From NCBI GenBank assembly GCA_947374865.1, contig CANCDR010000001.1, positions 434,001 through 498,000 of the forward strand: a stretch of DNA of 64,000 nt, given 5' to 3'. Origin of the DNA: Oxalobacteraceae bacterium. GTDB taxonomy: Bacteria; Pseudomonadota; Gammaproteobacteria; Burkholderiales; Burkholderiaceae_D. The notes under the pieces are model-generated. The model did no database searches. It had not been told where the DNA came from and worked only from the letters and a program-made list of their open reading frames with translations. A program made the position numbers and the translations under genes. Shown piece after piece: positions 18,557 to 27,712 of this stretch (positions within the stretch are counted from its first letter, which is position 1; every line of letters begins with the position of its first letter).

Positions 18557-19120
18557 ATGTTTTCAGTTCCAGAACAGTTTTCAAGCGTTACCAAATCAAC
18601 TTTCGAAGCCCAGATCAAATTCATGAACGCTTTGTCGAGCAAAGCATTCGAGGGCATGGAAAAAGTCATCGACCTTAACCTGAATGTTGCTAAGGCATCG
18701 ATGGAAGAGTCCAGCGCCGCTGCCAGCAAATTTTTTTCTGCTAAAGACCCACAAGAATTCTTCGCACTGAGCGCCGCCAATGCACAGCCTAATGCTGAAA
18801 AGGCCATGGCCTACGGTCGTCACCTGGCGAACATCACTTCCAGCGCAACGTCTGAGTTCACCAAAGCAGCTGAAAGCCAAATCGCTGAAACCCAGTCGAA
18901 AGTCGTGGCACTGATCGACGAACTGTCGAAGAACGCACCAGCTGGTTCAGAGAATGTTGTATCGATGGTGAAATCAGCCATGGGCAATGCCAGCGCTGGT
19001 TACGAACAGTTCACTAAAGGCAGCAAGCAAGTCGCCGAGACAATCGAAGCGAACGTGAATGCAGCCGTTGAGCAGATCACCCAGACAGCAACGAAGGCAA
19101 CAAAAGCCGGCAAGAAGTAA
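18557..19120 (+). CDS. phaP: Phasin family protein (PHA granule-associated)
   Basis: A 187-residue phasin of the Burkholderiales type. It starts MFSVPEQFSSVTKSTFEAQIKFMNALSSKAFEGMEKVIDLN, an amphipathic helix-rich opening, and is Ala/Ser/Glu-rich throughout, ending in the Ala-Thr-Lys-rich tail common to these proteins. Phasins coat polyhydroxybutyrate granules and control their number and size. AGGAG lies seven bases ahead of the ATG. The promoter upstream is strong and carries candidate PHB-regulator boxes. A granule-related partner, the depolymerase, lies 14 kb away. It ends at a strong bidirectional hairpin. Confidence 0.94.
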   Translation: MFSVPEQFSSVTKSTFEAQIKFMNALSSKAFEGMEKVIDLNLNVAKASMEESSAAASKFFSAKDPQEFFALSAANAQPNAEKAMAYGRHLANITSSATSEFTKAAESQIAETQSKVVALIDELSKNAPAGSENVVSMVKSAMGNASAGYEQFTKGSKQVAETIEANVNAAVEQITQTATKATKAGKK

Positions 19121-19134
19121 TCGCTGCGCTTGGT

Positions 19135-19163
19135 AAAAACCCCGCACATGCGGGGTTTTTTTT
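19135..19163. terminator. Bidirectional terminator between phaP and the DUF349 gene
   Basis: AAAAACCCCGCA at 19135-19146 pairs with TGCGGGGTTTTT at 19149-19160, followed by further T residues. It serves the two convergent genes. Confidence 0.92.
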
Positions 19164-19166
19164 CGT

Positions 19167-21584
19167 CTATTTTTTACTTTGCAGTGCGCGTTCGACGATA
19201 CAGGTCAGCCGTTCAAACTGCTGTTCGTCCGTACTCGCTGCCAGCGAACACAGGCGCGTTAATGCCGATTCGCCGGCCGTCGCGGCAGGTCCGTTTTTGA
19301 GCGTCGCCTGTAATACAGCGACCTGCTGCTGCAGACGTTCACGCGCCAAAGCAGGCGGGCTGTCGATACCGAACAAAATTTCACAACGCAGTAGTTCGCT
19401 AGCCAGCAAAGGCTGGTTCTTGCGCAGCGTGGCGGCGTACGATGCATCGGCCGCCAATGCCTGCTCAAACCGTTTTGACAGCACCGCTTCGATCGCCTTC
19501 GGCAAGGATGGCAAGGCAGCCCAGGTCGATGCCAATGCAGTATCGGCCTGCGCCTCACCCAAGACGACTGCTTCGGCCTGACGACACAAATTCAATTTAT
19601 CCCGCACAGCATTGCGTTGCGCATCCTGACTGGCGCGGCGCGTAAGATCGAGACCCTTTTGCAAGGCCGTGATCGCTGCCTGATAACGCTGCTCGATTTG
19701 TTTTTCTGCCGCCCGCGGTACCTGACCGGTCTTGTTCCAGGCGTCACGCACATCACGTAAAATTTTTGCCAGACCGGCTTCGGACTGCCCGACGGCCGCT
19801 TCCAGACTGGCACACAATGTTTCTCTTGCCTGCAGATGCTGACGACGCTCAGCATCGGCACTGTGCGCGACTTCCTTGCGGGCGGCGAAGACGGCATCAC
19901 AGGCCTGACGAAAACGCTGCCATAGACCCTGCTCTTCGCGATGTGCCAGCGGCAGTGCACGCGCAGAAGCTTGCCAACGCTCCTGCAAGCCGCGCAAAGC
20001 ATCCAGCGTGCCGCGTAAATTCGGCTGCAATGCGCTCACTTCGGCAATCATGGCTTCACGCTGGGCGATTTCCACGATGCGTCGCTCGCGCAGCATCTGT
20101 TCTAAGGGTTCGATGGTCTTGGCAAATTCACTATCGAGACGCTTTTTTTCCTTGCGCTCCATCGGGCCGCCGCGCTGCCAGGCGTCCTTGGCGCTGGTGA
20201 GTAACTGGGTCAGCTTTTTCCAATCGATCGCCTCGTCAGTGGTCAGAGTGCTCACGCTGGCTTGCAATGCGTCGAGTTGTACCTGTGCCTTGGCCTGATT
20301 TTGCGTGCGCTCTTCGGCTAATTTTTTGTAGTGGGCGGCAGCCGGCGCGTAGGCGGTGGTGCAGGCGGTATCAAAGCGCGTCCAGAGTTCTTTATTAGCC
20401 GGCCCCGCTGATCCATCCAGCGCCTTCCATTGTTCGCGCAATGCGCCGACCTTTTTACTTAACTCGGCCAAGGGCGTAGTTTTGCCTGCCAGTGTTTCGG
20501 CCGCGATCAGTAATTCGTCGCGCGACACATTGCCACCCCAACGGGCCCAGCCCTGCAGACTGCTCATGGCAGTGCGCGCAGTACCGAGCTGGGTATTTTG
20601 TGCCGGGGTGAGTCGTAAAGCATGCAGGGCCGGCTCACGTAAGCGTCGGTCGAATTCGACCGCGTCATGCAAGACGCCGTCTTGAATGGATTTTTCCAGA
20701 CCCGCCAGTGCAGCAGAAAATTGCGCCAGCAGGGCGGGATCTTGTGGTGCGGGCGACGGTTTTTTAGGTTTGCCCGGGCGCTCGGTCGTCGCGGATCCAT
20801 TAGCATCAGCAGAGACGGTAGCAGATGCAGCATCAGACGCGGCGACAGCTAACGGCGCAGGTGCAGGCGCAAGGGAGCGCTCGAATAGGGCTTTCAAACT
20901 GCTCTGCCGGCGCTCAAAATCATTCAGTAAGGCAGACGGCAAACTGCTGGCTTCGGCATGCAGACGGCACTGTTCGAGCGCGCTGGCTGTGCGCGCAAGG
21001 GTTTGATTTGCCTGTTCCGCATCCAGTGTTTCGGCCTCTGCCAGCACGCGCAAGCTCGCGACCAGTTCCAGCACTTCGTGCTGCAAAGCGGCCTGTGATT
21101 CCAGACGTGCTCCCAGACGCTGACGCAGGTCCTGGAAATGTTCGGCCTGTTCCGCCGGCGGCTGTTGGACGATTTGCCAGGCATGATCCAGATCGACTAC
21201 CTGGTTCGTCAGTAAGCGTGCATCTGACAGCAGTCGTTCAGCGGTCGCGATACATTGCAATGCCTGTTGTAAGGCTAACGCACTGCGTTTAAAGGTATCG
21301 AGTCGCTGTTGCATCAGCTTGGCGACCCGCCGATCGGCATTCCGCATGGCCTGCCAGACCTGCTCGACCAAGGCTTGCGAAACAACGTGTTCGGCTGCGA
21401 TGCTGCGCGCATCCGAAAATGGGCAGGCAAGAATGAACGCCACACTGGCCTGTTCGTCGCCCTGCAGTGCGTGGGCAGCCGCCAGAGCCGCCTTTTTTTG
21501 CAGGTCGGCCTGCGCTGCTTCAGCGGCCTTGATTTGCGCCGGATCGATGACCGGTTCGCCGCGCTTATTGATGAATTCAAACAT
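19167..21584 (-). CDS. DUF349 domain-containing protein
   Basis: An 805-residue, largely helical cytoplasmic protein with no signal peptide. Repeated units of about 70 residues containing W (WQASARALPLAHREEQGLWQRFRQACDAVF; RDAWNKTGQVPRAAEKQIEQRYQAAI; REQWKALDGSAGPANKELWTRFDTACTTAY) match the DUF349 repeat. An Ala/Pro/Ser-rich linker near residues 240-280 splits the N-terminal part from the repeats. The C-terminal 150 residues hold an LFGIDSPPALARERLQQQV segment seen in proteobacterial members. Its function is not established. It is transcribed leftward alone, convergent with phaP. Confidence 0.87.
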   Translation of the reverse strand: MFEFINKRGEPVIDPAQIKAAEAAQADLQKKAALAAAHALQGDEQASVAFILACPFSDARSIAAEHVVSQALVEQVWQAMRNADRRVAKLMQQRLDTFKRSALALQQALQCIATAERLLSDARLLTNQVVDLDHAWQIVQQPPAEQAEHFQDLRQRLGARLESQAALQHEVLELVASLRVLAEAETLDAEQANQTLARTASALEQCRLHAEASSLPSALLNDFERRQSSLKALFERSLAPAPAPLAVAASDAASATVSADANGSATTERPGKPKKPSPAPQDPALLAQFSAALAGLEKSIQDGVLHDAVEFDRRLREPALHALRLTPAQNTQLGTARTAMSSLQGWARWGGNVSRDELLIAAETLAGKTTPLAELSKKVGALREQWKALDGSAGPANKELWTRFDTACTTAYAPAAAHYKKLAEERTQNQAKAQVQLDALQASVSTLTTDEAIDWKKLTQLLTSAKDAWQRGGPMERKEKKRLDSEFAKTIEPLEQMLRERRIVEIAQREAMIAEVSALQPNLRGTLDALRGLQERWQASARALPLAHREEQGLWQRFRQACDAVFAARKEVAHSADAERRQHLQARETLCASLEAAVGQSEAGLAKILRDVRDAWNKTGQVPRAAEKQIEQRYQAAITALQKGLDLTRRASQDAQRNAVRDKLNLCRQAEAVVLGEAQADTALASTWAALPSLPKAIEAVLSKRFEQALAADASYAATLRKNQPLLASELLRCEILFGIDSPPALARERLQQQVAVLQATLKNGPAATAGESALTRLCSLAASTDEQQFERLTCIVERALQSKK

Positions 21585-21673
21585 ACTGGAGGAATGGGAA
21601 GGCCAAATGAACCCCCATCATAGCGCAAGGCAGACGATGTGTTGGCCAACATGGTGAAATGCCTGCAAATACA

Positions 21674-22477
21674 TCACACCACTAATTGGTATTCCGCCCG
21701 CTGCGCCTCCAGTTCGGCCATTATGCGAGTAAAGGCGAACTCCACCTGCTGCGGATCGCCCTTGACGCCCAGCTCGATATGCCGACGGGTCTGCGCGTCA
21801 CCCACGCTGGGCAGACTAAAAACCTTCACCAGCGGACAAGCGGCTTCAATCTCTTCCATCAGCGGCGTGAGTGTCGATTCCGCCACCTCAAATACCAGCA
21901 GCGATTTTTCTGTGCGGGCGATTTGATTAAATAAGTGCGCATACTGGGTATCGAGTACCCATTCGATCATCGGCCAGGCCATGACCGGAAATCCGGGCAC
22001 AAAGTGGTGCGCCGCCCCACTGCTTCCGGTAACAGTAAAGCCTGGGATCTTGTTGTAAGGATTAGGAATAATGGACGCACCGATCGGGAATTCACCCATC
22101 TTCAGGCGATGCATATTATCGGGGGCATCGTAGACCGGTTTGATACCACTTTCGCGCGCCGTATCCTGCATGCGTTCGCGAATTTTTTCTTTTGCTTCGG
22201 GATGTAAAACCAACGCAACACCGAGCGCTGCCGCCGCACACTGGCGGGTATGATCATCCGGCGTGGCGCCAATGCCGCCGCAAGAAAAAACTGTATCACC
22301 GGAGGCTAATGTGCGTTGCAAAGTCGCAGTGATGCGTGCCGGATCATCGCCAAGAATTTCGGCCCATGCCAGCTGTAATCCGCGCGCTGAAAGTAATTGT
22401 ACGACAGTAGAAAAATGCTTATCCGCCCGTTTGCCGGACAAAATTTCATCACCGATAATGATCAGTCCGAATGCCAT
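21674..22477 (-). CDS. Molybdopterin-binding domain protein (CinA N-terminal/MoaB-like)
   Basis: A 267-residue protein from ATG 22477, which has AAAGG seven bases upstream; a GTG three codons earlier is less likely. The first 170 residues form the MoCF-biosynthesis fold: GLIIIGDEILSGKRADKHF, then DTVFSCGGIGATPDDHTRQCAAAALG, the GGxGxTxDD substrate motif, and the metal/phosphate region FTVTGSSGAAHHFVPGFPVM. There is no CinA C-terminal amidase domain. Comparable short proteins are annotated as competence/damage-inducible protein A; a nucleotide pyrophosphatase activity is known for full-length CinA. The exact role of this short form is unknown. Confidence 0.85.
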   Translation of the reverse strand: MAFGLIIIGDEILSGKRADKHFSTVVQLLSARGLQLAWAEILGDDPARITATLQRTLASGDTVFSCGGIGATPDDHTRQCAAAALGVALVLHPEAKEKIRERMQDTARESGIKPVYDAPDNMHRLKMGEFPIGASIIPNPYNKIPGFTVTGSSGAAHHFVPGFPVMAWPMIEWVLDTQYAHLFNQIARTEKSLLVFEVAESTLTPLMEEIEAACPLVKVFSLPSVGDAQTRRHIELGVKGDPQQVEFAFTRIMAELEAQRAEYQLVV

Positions 22478-22556
22478 AAAAAACACCTTTAGTCCTGTAA
22501 AGATGTCATCTTAACCTGAGATGGACTTACTGGTTATTTCATGCAAATCATCAAAA

Positions 22557-22612
22557 CATAATCTTCAAAGCATAATCTTCAATACATAAACTTCAATGCA
22601 TAATCTTCAATA
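22557..22612. repeat. Four tandem copies of a 14-bp unit
   Basis: Consecutive 14-base units start at 22557, 22571, 22585 and 22599, each reading CATAATCTTCAAxx or a one-base variant (CATAAACTTCAATG in the third). The tract lies between the start of the molybdopterin-domain gene and the end of the glycerate kinase gene. Its function is unknown; such tracts are prone to slippage. Confidence 0.9.
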
Positions 22613-22631
22613 CGGATTCTGCCCTGATGCT

Positions 22632-23936
22632 TCATTCATGTGGGGATGTGTTTGCATCCGCAATGTAGAGCGCACGAAAGTCGTTGACATTGGTCAGGGT
22701 CGGACCGGTAATGAGCGCGTCACCCAAGGCCCCGAAGAAGCCGTGACCGTCGTTATTGTCTAACATCGCGCGCGCACTGAGGCCTTGCGCGCGGGCGCGG
22801 GCCAGACTATCCGGATACAGATAAGCACCGGCGATTTCTTCCTGACCATCGACCCCATCCGTGTCCGCAGCCAGGCCAACAATACGCGGGTGACCATTGA
22901 GCGTGATAGCTTGTGCGAGCAGGCATTCAACATTGCGGCCACCGCGGCCATGACCGCGTACGGTGACGCTGGTTTCCCCTCCCGAGAGCACAATGCAGGG
23001 CGCAGAAAATGGCTGATCATGCTGGGCGACTTGCAGCGCAATCCCGGCCAAGACCTTGCCTACTTCACGCGCTTCGCCTTCAAGGGCATCGCTTAAAATA
23101 TGCGTTCGGATGCCGGCCTGGGTCGCCACTGCTGCTGCCGCCTCAAGCGCCATTTGTGGCGTAGCGATGATGCGCACTTCAGCGCGTGCCAGGCTTGGAT
23201 CGGTGGGCTTGATGGACTCCCCCTGACCGCTACTCAAAATCGTCTGCACGACCGCTGGCAAAGTGATTTGATAGCGCTGCAAAATGGCCAGTGCGTCGGC
23301 GCAGGTCGTCGGATCGCCTACGGTCGGGCCGGAGGCAATATCGATCGGATCATCGCCAGGCACATCAGAAATAAGCAATGTGAGCACGCGTGCGGGATAA
23401 CACGCCGCCGCCAGACGTCCACCCTTGATGGCCGACAGATGACGCCGTACGCAATTGATTTCGCTGATGGTCGCACCCGAGGCGAGCAGTGCGCGATTGA
23501 TTTCCTGTTTATGTTCAAGCGTCAGACCGTCTATCGGCAGCGGCAAGAGCGCGGAGCCACCGCCTGAGATCAGGCACAACACTGTATCTTCAGTACACAG
23601 TCCCTGCACGAGTTTGAGCATGCGTTGCGCCGCCTGCAAACCAGCCTGATCCGGGACCGGATGTGCCGCCTCGACGATCTCGATGTGCTGGCATGGCACG
23701 GCATAGCCATAGCGCGTAACGACCAGTCCGGACAACGGTGAAGGCCAGTGAGCTTCCACCGCCCGCGCCATCGCCGCCGCTGCCTTGCCGGCCCCGATGA
23801 CGATCAAGCGTCCCGGGCCCAGCGATGCAGGCGACGGCAGATGCGGCGGAATACACAGCGCCGGCTGAGCGCTGGCGACGGCGGCATCAAACATTTTCTT
23901 TAACAGCGCCTGCGGGTCGGGTAATGGGGTCGTCAT
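22632..23936 (-). CDS. ttuD: Glycerate 2-kinase (MOFRL family)
   Basis: A 434-residue MOFRL-family kinase from ATG 23936, with AGGA just ahead. Landmarks are LIVIGAGKAAAAMARAVE near 45-60, LCLISGGGSALLPLPIDGLTLEHK, GATISEINCVRRHLSAIKGGRLAAACYPARVLTLLISDVPGDDPIDIASGPT in segments, and the C-terminal GGETSVTVRGHGRGGRNVECLLA and AADTDGVDG motifs. It phosphorylates D-glycerate to 2-phosphoglycerate. It follows hydroxypyruvate isomerase by 10 bases, a pairing seen in glyoxylate/tartronate-semialdehyde metabolism. The carboligase and tartronate semialdehyde reductase that normally complete that route are not in the window. The type (TtuD/GckA) is clear, the symbol less so. Confidence 0.92.
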   Translation of the reverse strand: MTTPLPDPQALLKKMFDAAVASAQPALCIPPHLPSPASLGPGRLIVIGAGKAAAAMARAVEAHWPSPLSGLVVTRYGYAVPCQHIEIVEAAHPVPDQAGLQAAQRMLKLVQGLCTEDTVLCLISGGGSALLPLPIDGLTLEHKQEINRALLASGATISEINCVRRHLSAIKGGRLAAACYPARVLTLLISDVPGDDPIDIASGPTVGDPTTCADALAILQRYQITLPAVVQTILSSGQGESIKPTDPSLARAEVRIIATPQMALEAAAAVATQAGIRTHILSDALEGEAREVGKVLAGIALQVAQHDQPFSAPCIVLSGGETSVTVRGHGRGGRNVECLLAQAITLNGHPRIVGLAADTDGVDGQEEIAGAYLYPDSLARARAQGLSARAMLDNNDGHGFFGALGDALITGPTLTNVNDFRALYIADANTSPHE

Positions 23937-23946
23937 CACTTCCTAA

Positions 23947-24729
23947 TCAGTTACCAGTAAGTTCTTGGCGCCATGCCAAACCGGCCAGAGTCGTCGTAGC
24001 GGGATTGTATTCGCAGCCGATCCACCCGTCGTAATTGAGGCGATCCAGATGCGCAAATAAAAAGGGAAAGTTGATCTCACCCGACCCCGGTTCATTACGG
24101 CCAGGATTATCTGCTAGTTGAATATGGCCGATGCGCGGCAGGTTTTTTTGTAGGGTGGCGGCGAGATCGCCTTCCATGCGCTGGGCATGGTAAATATCGT
24201 ACTGCACGAAAGCGTTATCGGCCCCGACTTGATCGAGAATGGCGATTGCCTGCGCAGTGCGATTAATGTAAAAACCGGGTATGTCGAAGGTATTGATCGG
24301 CTCAATCAGCAGCCGTTTTCCCACGGCCTTGAGCGCGCTGGCAGCATACTGAAGATTAGCGATCAGTGTCTGGTGCAGTAAATCCTGGTGGACGCCGGCT
24401 GGCGCTTTACCTGCCAAACAATTAAGCTGTGCAACGTCTAGCCTTTGCGCATAGCGGATTGCCTCGGCCACACCAGCACGAAATTCATCGACCCGATCCG
24501 GATGGCAGGCAATCCCGCGCTCGCCGGCATTCCCGTCACCGGCAGGCAAATTATGCAGGACCATTTGCAGTGAATGTTGTTGCAGCTGCTGGCTTATTGC
24601 CTCCACGCTGAACGCATACGGAAACTGACATTCCACCGCCGTGAAGCCCGCCTTGGCAGCCGCCTCAAAGCGCGCCAGAAAAGGCAACTCGGTAAACAGC
24701 ATGGACAGGTTGGCAGCGAAACGGGGCAT
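23947..24729 (-). CDS. hyi: Hydroxypyruvate isomerase
   Basis: A 260-residue TIM-barrel protein of normal Hyi length. The N-terminus reads PRFAANLSMLFTELPFLARFEAAAKAGF, then AVECQFPYAF, and the metal-binding region includes LLIEPINTFDIPGF with the conserved Glu, QYDIYHAQRMEGDL and GEINFPFLF. It interconverts hydroxypyruvate and tartronate semialdehyde. I chose ATG 24729, with GGAG nine bases upstream, and not a frame-extended start 84 bases earlier that would overlap the preceding gene. It is the fourth gene of a closely spaced minus-strand set and is followed at once by glycerate kinase. Confidence 0.93.
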   Translation of the reverse strand: MPRFAANLSMLFTELPFLARFEAAAKAGFTAVECQFPYAFSVEAISQQLQQHSLQMVLHNLPAGDGNAGERGIACHPDRVDEFRAGVAEAIRYAQRLDVAQLNCLAGKAPAGVHQDLLHQTLIANLQYAASALKAVGKRLLIEPINTFDIPGFYINRTAQAIAILDQVGADNAFVQYDIYHAQRMEGDLAATLQKNLPRIGHIQLADNPGRNEPGSGEINFPFLFAHLDRLNYDGWIGCEYNPATTTLAGLAWRQELTGN

Positions 24730-24757
24730 CAAGATCTCCGGAATGATTCGTGCAGGC

Positions 24758-25723
24758 TTAACCCAGCATGCGTTGCAAACCGCGCCACTGCTGGGCCCAG
24801 AATCCGCGCCCATAATCGCGTCCGATGCCGGCAGGCGGCGCTAACTGATCGCGAACTCCTGTAGCAGCAAACTCGGGACTGAACAAGGCGGTACCAAACA
24901 GGATGTCCCAAATCGGAAAGAGCACGGCAAAGTTATGACCGCCCAGGGTACCGGCGCCGGCGCTTTCATGACCCAAACCGATGGCATGATGCTGACGGTG
25001 ATAGCGCGGTGATACCAGCAGCCGTTCGCCGAGTGCGCCAAAATGAATCCGCACATTCGCATGCTGCAGACTTTGCAAGATGCGAGAGCAGGCGATGAGC
25101 AGCACATACTGGCCGGGCTGGACGCCGATTGCCAGAGCAATGACTGCCATGACAATACTGCGGATGAAATCATCCAGCAGATGGTTACGGTTATCGCTCC
25201 ACAGGTTCATGTTTTGCTGGCTGTGGTGCAGGCTATGCAGGGCCCAACTCCAGGAAAATTGATGCTCAAAGCGGTGGTACCAGTAATCGCAAAAATCGAG
25301 CACGATCAGATACAACATAAAACTCACCAAGGGAACATCTGTGACGCCCGGCCATAGATTTTCCAGATCAAAAGCCTTGATACCCTGCAGGTGCAGCAGT
25401 GAATTGATCTGGTCAAACATCGGGTCCAGCACAAAGAACACTACCAGCGACATGGCGCCCAGCCGGTAAATGACGGTGTAGAGGAAATCCATCCAGCGCG
25501 CCCGAGAGTCGGTGATCTTCTGCACCGGAATGAGCGCTTCGAGCGGACGCAGCACAATGAAGAGCAGGATCAGTTCGCACACGCCGATGAGCAACCATTC
25601 GGTCGCGTCATAAGCCTCTTCGGTGAAGGAACCCAGGCCGGCGTAATAGACAAAGGGATTGATGACTGCCTCGAACAGCCAAGCCTGCACCAATGAAAAA
25701 GTCGAAAGCACAATTTCCATCAT
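24758..25723 (-). CDS. Sterol desaturase/fatty acid hydroxylase family protein
   Basis: A 321-residue membrane protein with about five hydrophobic segments and the three di-iron His clusters of this superfamily: WYHRFEH, HSLHHSQQNMN and RYHRQHHAIG. It would use a di-iron site to oxidise a lipid tail, hopanoid or sterol-like substrate in the inner membrane. No lipid-specific assignment can be made. Its ATG overlaps the stop of the polysaccharide deacetylase by four bases, which implies coupled translation. hyi follows after 28 bases. This gene and the two before it form the envelope-related half of the operon. Confidence 0.9.
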   Translation of the reverse strand: MMEIVLSTFSLVQAWLFEAVINPFVYYAGLGSFTEEAYDATEWLLIGVCELILLFIVLRPLEALIPVQKITDSRARWMDFLYTVIYRLGAMSLVVFFVLDPMFDQINSLLHLQGIKAFDLENLWPGVTDVPLVSFMLYLIVLDFCDYWYHRFEHQFSWSWALHSLHHSQQNMNLWSDNRNHLLDDFIRSIVMAVIALAIGVQPGQYVLLIACSRILQSLQHANVRIHFGALGERLLVSPRYHRQHHAIGLGHESAGAGTLGGHNFAVLFPIWDILFGTALFSPEFAATGVRDQLAPPAGIGRDYGRGFWAQQWRGLQRMLG

Positions 25724-26514
25724 CGTTCCGTTATTGGAGTGGAGGCCATTTTAGCCGGATGCGTACGCAGGGTGGCAAAACAAAATCCTTTTTTCTGCAG
25801 GCCCGCAATGAGAGGATCAAGGACGGCCGGCGCCCACGGATCTTTGCGTGACCAGATCCCCAGATGCGCCATGACGATGTCGCCATCTTTCAAGCCATTC
25901 AGCGTGCGCTGTAAAAGCTTTGCGTTAGAAATTTTTTCGCTCGCCAGTTCATCGCCGGAATAGCCCGCTGCCGACCAGCCAAAATGCGTATAGCCGCAGG
26001 TCTTGGCAGCTTGTAAAAGTTGAGGCGTCAGACGCCCGCCTGGCGCACGCCAAAAAGGATCTAGCGTTGCGCCCGTGAGCACATGAAAACGCTGTTCCAC
26101 GCGCCTGAGTTCGTGGCATACCTGCTGCGCACTCCAGGCTGATTTTTTTCCGGCCTGCGGGCCAAATTGTGGCTTCATCTCGATCTTGCCATCGGCCAGA
26201 TCACGCTGCGCATAAACATGGTCGAAGGTATGACTGCCGAAGGCGTGTCCCTCAGCCACGCGGGCCTTCCAGTACGGCGCCCAGGAAGGATCGAGCGAAT
26301 AATCGCCGTTGACGGTTTTTTCATTGGCCAGAAAAAACGTCGCCTTGACCTGATATTTGTTCAGGGTCGCGGCGATGAAGTCTGCCTGCGACTGGCTGCC
26401 GGTATCAAAACTTAAATAAATTGTGCCGTGACAGGCCGATGCTGCCTGCACTGCAGGTGTGAAGGCAATCAGCGCAGTAAGAGCGACAATAAGCGCGACA
26501 GAGAGCGGACGCAT
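25720..26514 (-). CDS. Polysaccharide deacetylase family protein (secreted)
   Basis: A 264-residue NodB-like protein with a signal peptide ending near VQAA. The fold's first motif, usually TFDDG, reads LSFDTGS here, so the catalytic Asp37 is kept but the metal-binding Asp is Thr. The second motif GSHTFDH with His95 and His99 is intact. RAPGGRLTP, the Arg/Pro motif, and the C-terminal IVMAHLGIWSR, with the final His, are also present. FDTG is known in a subset of this family. It would deacetylate a polysaccharide in the periplasm or outside the cell. An upstream TTG is in frame, but ATG 26514 is preferred. It begins right after the propeller gene stop. Confidence 0.87.
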   Translation of the reverse strand: MRPLSVALIVALTALIAFTPAVQAASACHGTIYLSFDTGSQSQADFIAATLNKYQVKATFFLANEKTVNGDYSLDPSWAPYWKARVAEGHAFGSHTFDHVYAQRDLADGKIEMKPQFGPQAGKKSAWSAQQVCHELRRVEQRFHVLTGATLDPFWRAPGGRLTPQLLQAAKTCGYTHFGWSAAGYSGDELASEKISNAKLLQRTLNGLKDGDIVMAHLGIWSRKDPWAPAVLDPLIAGLQKKGFCFATLRTHPAKMASTPITER

Positions 26515-26525
26515 GAGCGGCAATA

Positions 26526-27536
26526 TCAGGACGGCGCGCGGTGATGGAAATAGACCCCGTGCGGCGAACGACCTACCGGAATCAGTTTGATCACCGTCTT
26601 GCTCGCCACATCGATCACGGCGACTTTTTTTGCCCAGCGCAGAGTGGCCCAGAGGGTTTTACCGTCGGCCGATAATTCCATGCAGTCCGGGCCGCCCGGC
26701 ACCTTGATCGTGCCGACATTGGTCAACGTGTCCTGATCGATGATGTCGATGGTGCTCGATACGCGGCTGGAAACGAAGAGGTGTTTTTTGTCGCCCATGG
26801 AGCGGAAATTATGCGCCCCATCGCCGGCCTTGATTTTTTTGATACTTTTTTGTGCGCGCCAGTCGATGACTTCGACGTAGTCGCTGCCCATGATACCGAC
26901 CAACAGATATTTACCGTTTTCAGTCATGGTGATCCCGGCCGGCAGCTTACCGACGGCCATGGTCCATTTCACGGTCTGGCTTGCCAGATCGATCGCACTG
27001 ATTTTGTCGCTGCCCTGCTGCGTAATGAAGACGGTCGAACTATCGGCAGTAAAAGCCATGTGGCTGGGCAGCTTGGCCAGCGGGATGCGCTTGGCAAGCT
27101 TGAAATCTTTGCCATCGTAGCCGTAGATATCGACATGATCGAGGCGCAAGGCATTGGCGACAAACCATTTTTGATCGGGTGAGAAGCCGATTTGATAAGG
27201 GTCGATAATGTCTTTGACACGTCGTTGAAACTGGCCAGTCAGCGGATCGAGAAACACCAGTTCGTTGGCCGCCGAGCTGGCGACGATGAGCGATTTATTA
27301 TCCGGCGTGGCCATCAGGTGGTGCGGCTCTTTACCGACCGGGATCACGCCCAGTTCCTTATAGGTGTCCTGGTCGAGCAGGGTGACACTGGCGTCGCGTG
27401 AATTGAGCACTACTACCACACTGGCCTGCGCGCCAGCAGAACACAGCAAAATGCCGGCTAGCAGAAAGGCGTGGCAGGTATAAGGCAGTCGGATAAAACG
27501 AGATAGAAAAGTCACAGCGCGGCCCACATGATTCAA
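26526..27536 (-). CDS. Secreted YVTN-type beta-propeller protein
   Basis: A 336-residue protein with an N-terminal hydrophobic segment ([16 protein letters not shown]) indicating export. The body is built of repeats such as [33 protein letters not shown], in which VGxxPxxxxxxPDGKxLxV recurs about seven times, as in YVTN/YncE-like seven-bladed propellers. Related proteins bind DNA, ligands or cell-surface partners; no enzyme motif is visible. No ATG is available near the N-terminus, so the start is TTG 27536 or one of the nearby GTG codons (27527, 27515). It leads a five-gene minus-strand unit. The divergent FKBP gene is 176 bases away. Confidence 0.85.
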   Translation of the reverse strand: MNHVGRAVTFLSRFIRLPYTCHAFLLAGILLCSAGAQASVVVVLNSRDASVTLLDQDTYKELGVIPVGKEPHHLMATPDNKSLIVASSAANELVFLDPLTGQFQRRVKDIIDPYQIGFSPDQKWFVANALRLDHVDIYGYDGKDFKLAKRIPLAKLPSHMAFTADSSTVFITQQGSDKISAIDLASQTVKWTMAVGKLPAGITMTENGKYLLVGIMGSDYVEVIDWRAQKSIKKIKAGDGAHNFRSMGDKKHLFVSSRVSSTIDIIDQDTLTNVGTIKVPGGPDCMELSADGKTLWATLRWAKKVAVIDVASKTVIKLIPVGRSPHGVYFHHRAPS

Positions 27537-27712
27537 TACGTTCCATTCTACCGCGCCAGGTCAGTCGCCGCAGAACTAATTGCGCTCTTAAAATCCGGGG
27601 TAATTCAGGCCTTTTGTCCAGCCTGTTAGCGCTGCTCAATGAAAAGGATTCATCCCGCCTGCTACAATTCGGCTCTGGTTTTTTAACATGTCAACTCACT
27701 CAAAGGAATCGT

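Noticed and set aside
22557..22612. Iterons of a replication origin
   Set aside because: The 14-bp units are perfect head-to-tail with no spacers, no DnaA boxes or rep gene nearby, and lie between metabolic genes.
24730..24813. Extended N-terminus of hydroxypyruvate isomerase
   Set aside because: The extension would overlap the fatty acid hydroxylase gene by 56 bases, and GGAG precedes the ATG at 24729.
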